From Methanosarcinaceae archaeon (lineage in GTDB: Archaea; Halobacteriota; Methanosarcinia; Methanosarcinales; Methanosarcinaceae): a stretch of DNA of 64,000 nucleotides. The stretch lies in contig JAMJFS010000008.1 in assembly GCA_023544565.1 (NCBI GenBank), positions 1-64,000 of the forward strand, read 5' to 3'. Shown in pieces: positions 63,314 through 64,000 of the stretch. The position numbers and the translations under genes are program-made. Every line of letters starts with the position of its first letter. Position 1 is the stretch's first letter. The notes under the pieces are model-generated. The model saw only the letters and a program-made list of their open reading frames with translations. It had not been told where the DNA came from and made no database searches.

Positions 63314-64000
63314 TTATTCCATCATGAGCCGTGTCAAACTGCTCCTTGCCCATGATATCTCATCATGCGACAGTGATATTTCAATCCCGTTGCTTGATAT
63401 CTTAATACTGTCCCCGCCAACTGTGCCAATAACAGTTGCAGAAACATCTTTTAACATCGCCAGAACAGCATTTGGTTCTGAAGTTGTAAGTATTGCACAC
63501 GCTTGTGATTCAGAGAACAACACATCATCTGCACGAAGATCGCCACCTATGGCACTCACATCGACCTGTGCACCTTTTGTGCCACACATCTCACAAAGCG
63601 CCACAGCCAGTCCGCCAAGTGATACATCGTGTGCAGCAGTAATCTTTCCACTTCTGACAACATCAATGACCTTATCAACGATCTCACTAGCATTGTCAGG
63701 GACTGTCGGAACATGTCCGGTTGTTCCCTTGTCAATGATACTGTAGTATTCCGAACCACCGAGTTCATCGCGGATATCGCCTATAAATATCACTGTATCG
63801 CCTTCATTAACAAAAGTTGCAGATGGAGCGATATTAATATCGTCCACGACCCCGACCATACCTATGGATGGAGTTGGCAGGATCGCTGTATTGAACTCTC
63901 CACTCTCATTATAAAGTGAAACATTACCACCAACGACTGGAATTTCCAGTTCACGCGCGCCGTCACCAAGTCCAAGTATTCCGTGTTTGAACTGCCAGTA
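63314..64000 (-). CDS. purL: Phosphoribosylformylglycinamidine synthase PurL (partial)
   Basis: The C-terminal 228 codons of the large subunit, cut by the window edge. Reading from the edge gives YWQFKHGILGLGDGARELEIPVVGGNVSLYNES, then ILPTPSIGMVGVVDDI, and later KITAAHDVSLGGLAVALCEMCG, all PurL consensus. It converts formylglycinamide ribotide with glutamine and ATP. Its N-terminal part lies beyond the window. It converges on the radical SAM gene. Confidence 0.94.
   Translation of the reverse strand, partial: YWQFKHGILGLGDGARELEIPVVGGNVSLYNESGEFNTAILPTPSIGMVGVVDDINIAPSATFVNEGDTVIFIGDIRDELGGSEYYSIIDKGTTGHVPTVPDNASEIVDKVIDVVRSGKITAAHDVSLGGLAVALCEMCGTKGAQVDVSAIGGDLRADDVLFSESQACAILTTSEPNAVLAMLKDVSATVIGTVGGDSIKISSNGIEISLSHDEISWARSSLTRLMME

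Overview
The window reads as chromosome of a methanogenic archaeon of the order Methanosarcinales, most likely a methylotrophic Methanosarcinaceae. Direct support: a complete coenzyme F430 cluster (cfbA-E-D-C-B), F420 ligase CofE, archaeal information-processing genes (RFC small subunit, Elp3, LSm, L37e, tRNA endonuclease EndA, RLI/ABCE1), archaeal SecF-SecD, and families I know mainly from Methanosarcinales (DUF1699, DUF2209). Base composition is AT-rich, promoters are TATA-type, and GTG and TTG starts are common. I cannot name the genus. The + strand start at position 1 is intergenic; the far end cuts purL.

Layout. 1-6.7 kb: two MscS channels, an AAA ATPase, a P2-type cation ATPase and a J-domain protein. 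6.9-10.2 kb: a PfkA-type phosphofructokinase and an alpha-glucan phosphorylase. 10.6-18.4 kb: Hsp20, CofE, dCMP deaminase, SecF/SecD, RFC small subunit and Elp3. 18.4-31 kb: roadblock protein, winged-helix protein plus MinD-like ATPase, ECF-like membrane protein, DUF1699, a third MscS, TrpB2, ThiDN, an OB-fold lipoprotein, LSm, L37e, PurF and a broken flippase-like gene. 31.3-49.4 kb: a DEAD-box helicase, then a large glycogen island with two tandem GH57 proteins, a V4R protein, a GH15 glucoamylase, a debranching enzyme, three GT4/GT5-like glycosyltransferases, GalT and a GT3-like glycogen synthase, interrupted by a PIN/AbrB toxin-antitoxin pair flanked by uvrB debris. 49.8-55.1 kb: the F430 operon. 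55.2-64 kb: small Sm-like protein, EndA, DUF2209, RLI, an EMC6-like protein, an MBL-fold protein, a Cys-rich peptide with a radical SAM/SPASM enzyme, and partial purL.

How they work together. Glycogen synthases and glycosyltransferases build an intracellular glucan; debranching enzyme, GH15, GH57 and the phosphorylase release glucose and glucose-1-phosphate; the phosphofructokinase links this to glycolysis. The cfb operon makes the nickel cofactor of methyl-coenzyme M reductase and carries a perfect inverted repeat at its promoter that suggests nickel-dependent control. The radical SAM enzyme next to a 58-residue four-cysteine protein looks like a peptide-modification (RiPP) system.

The most unusual non-coding structure is a dispersed repeat of about 55-65 bp, nine copies in the window, often in tandem pairs. 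Each copy folds as two hairpins; the second has an invariant tandem G-A mismatch, a three-base loop, and stems that differ between copies by compensatory changes. A second, GC-rich hairpin family with C-GNA-G loops occurs in inverted pairs between genes. Three MITE-like elements with terminal inverted repeats are also present; one has split a tandem pair of the first repeat, another has a clear 8-bp target duplication. I saw no rRNA, tRNA or CRISPR array.
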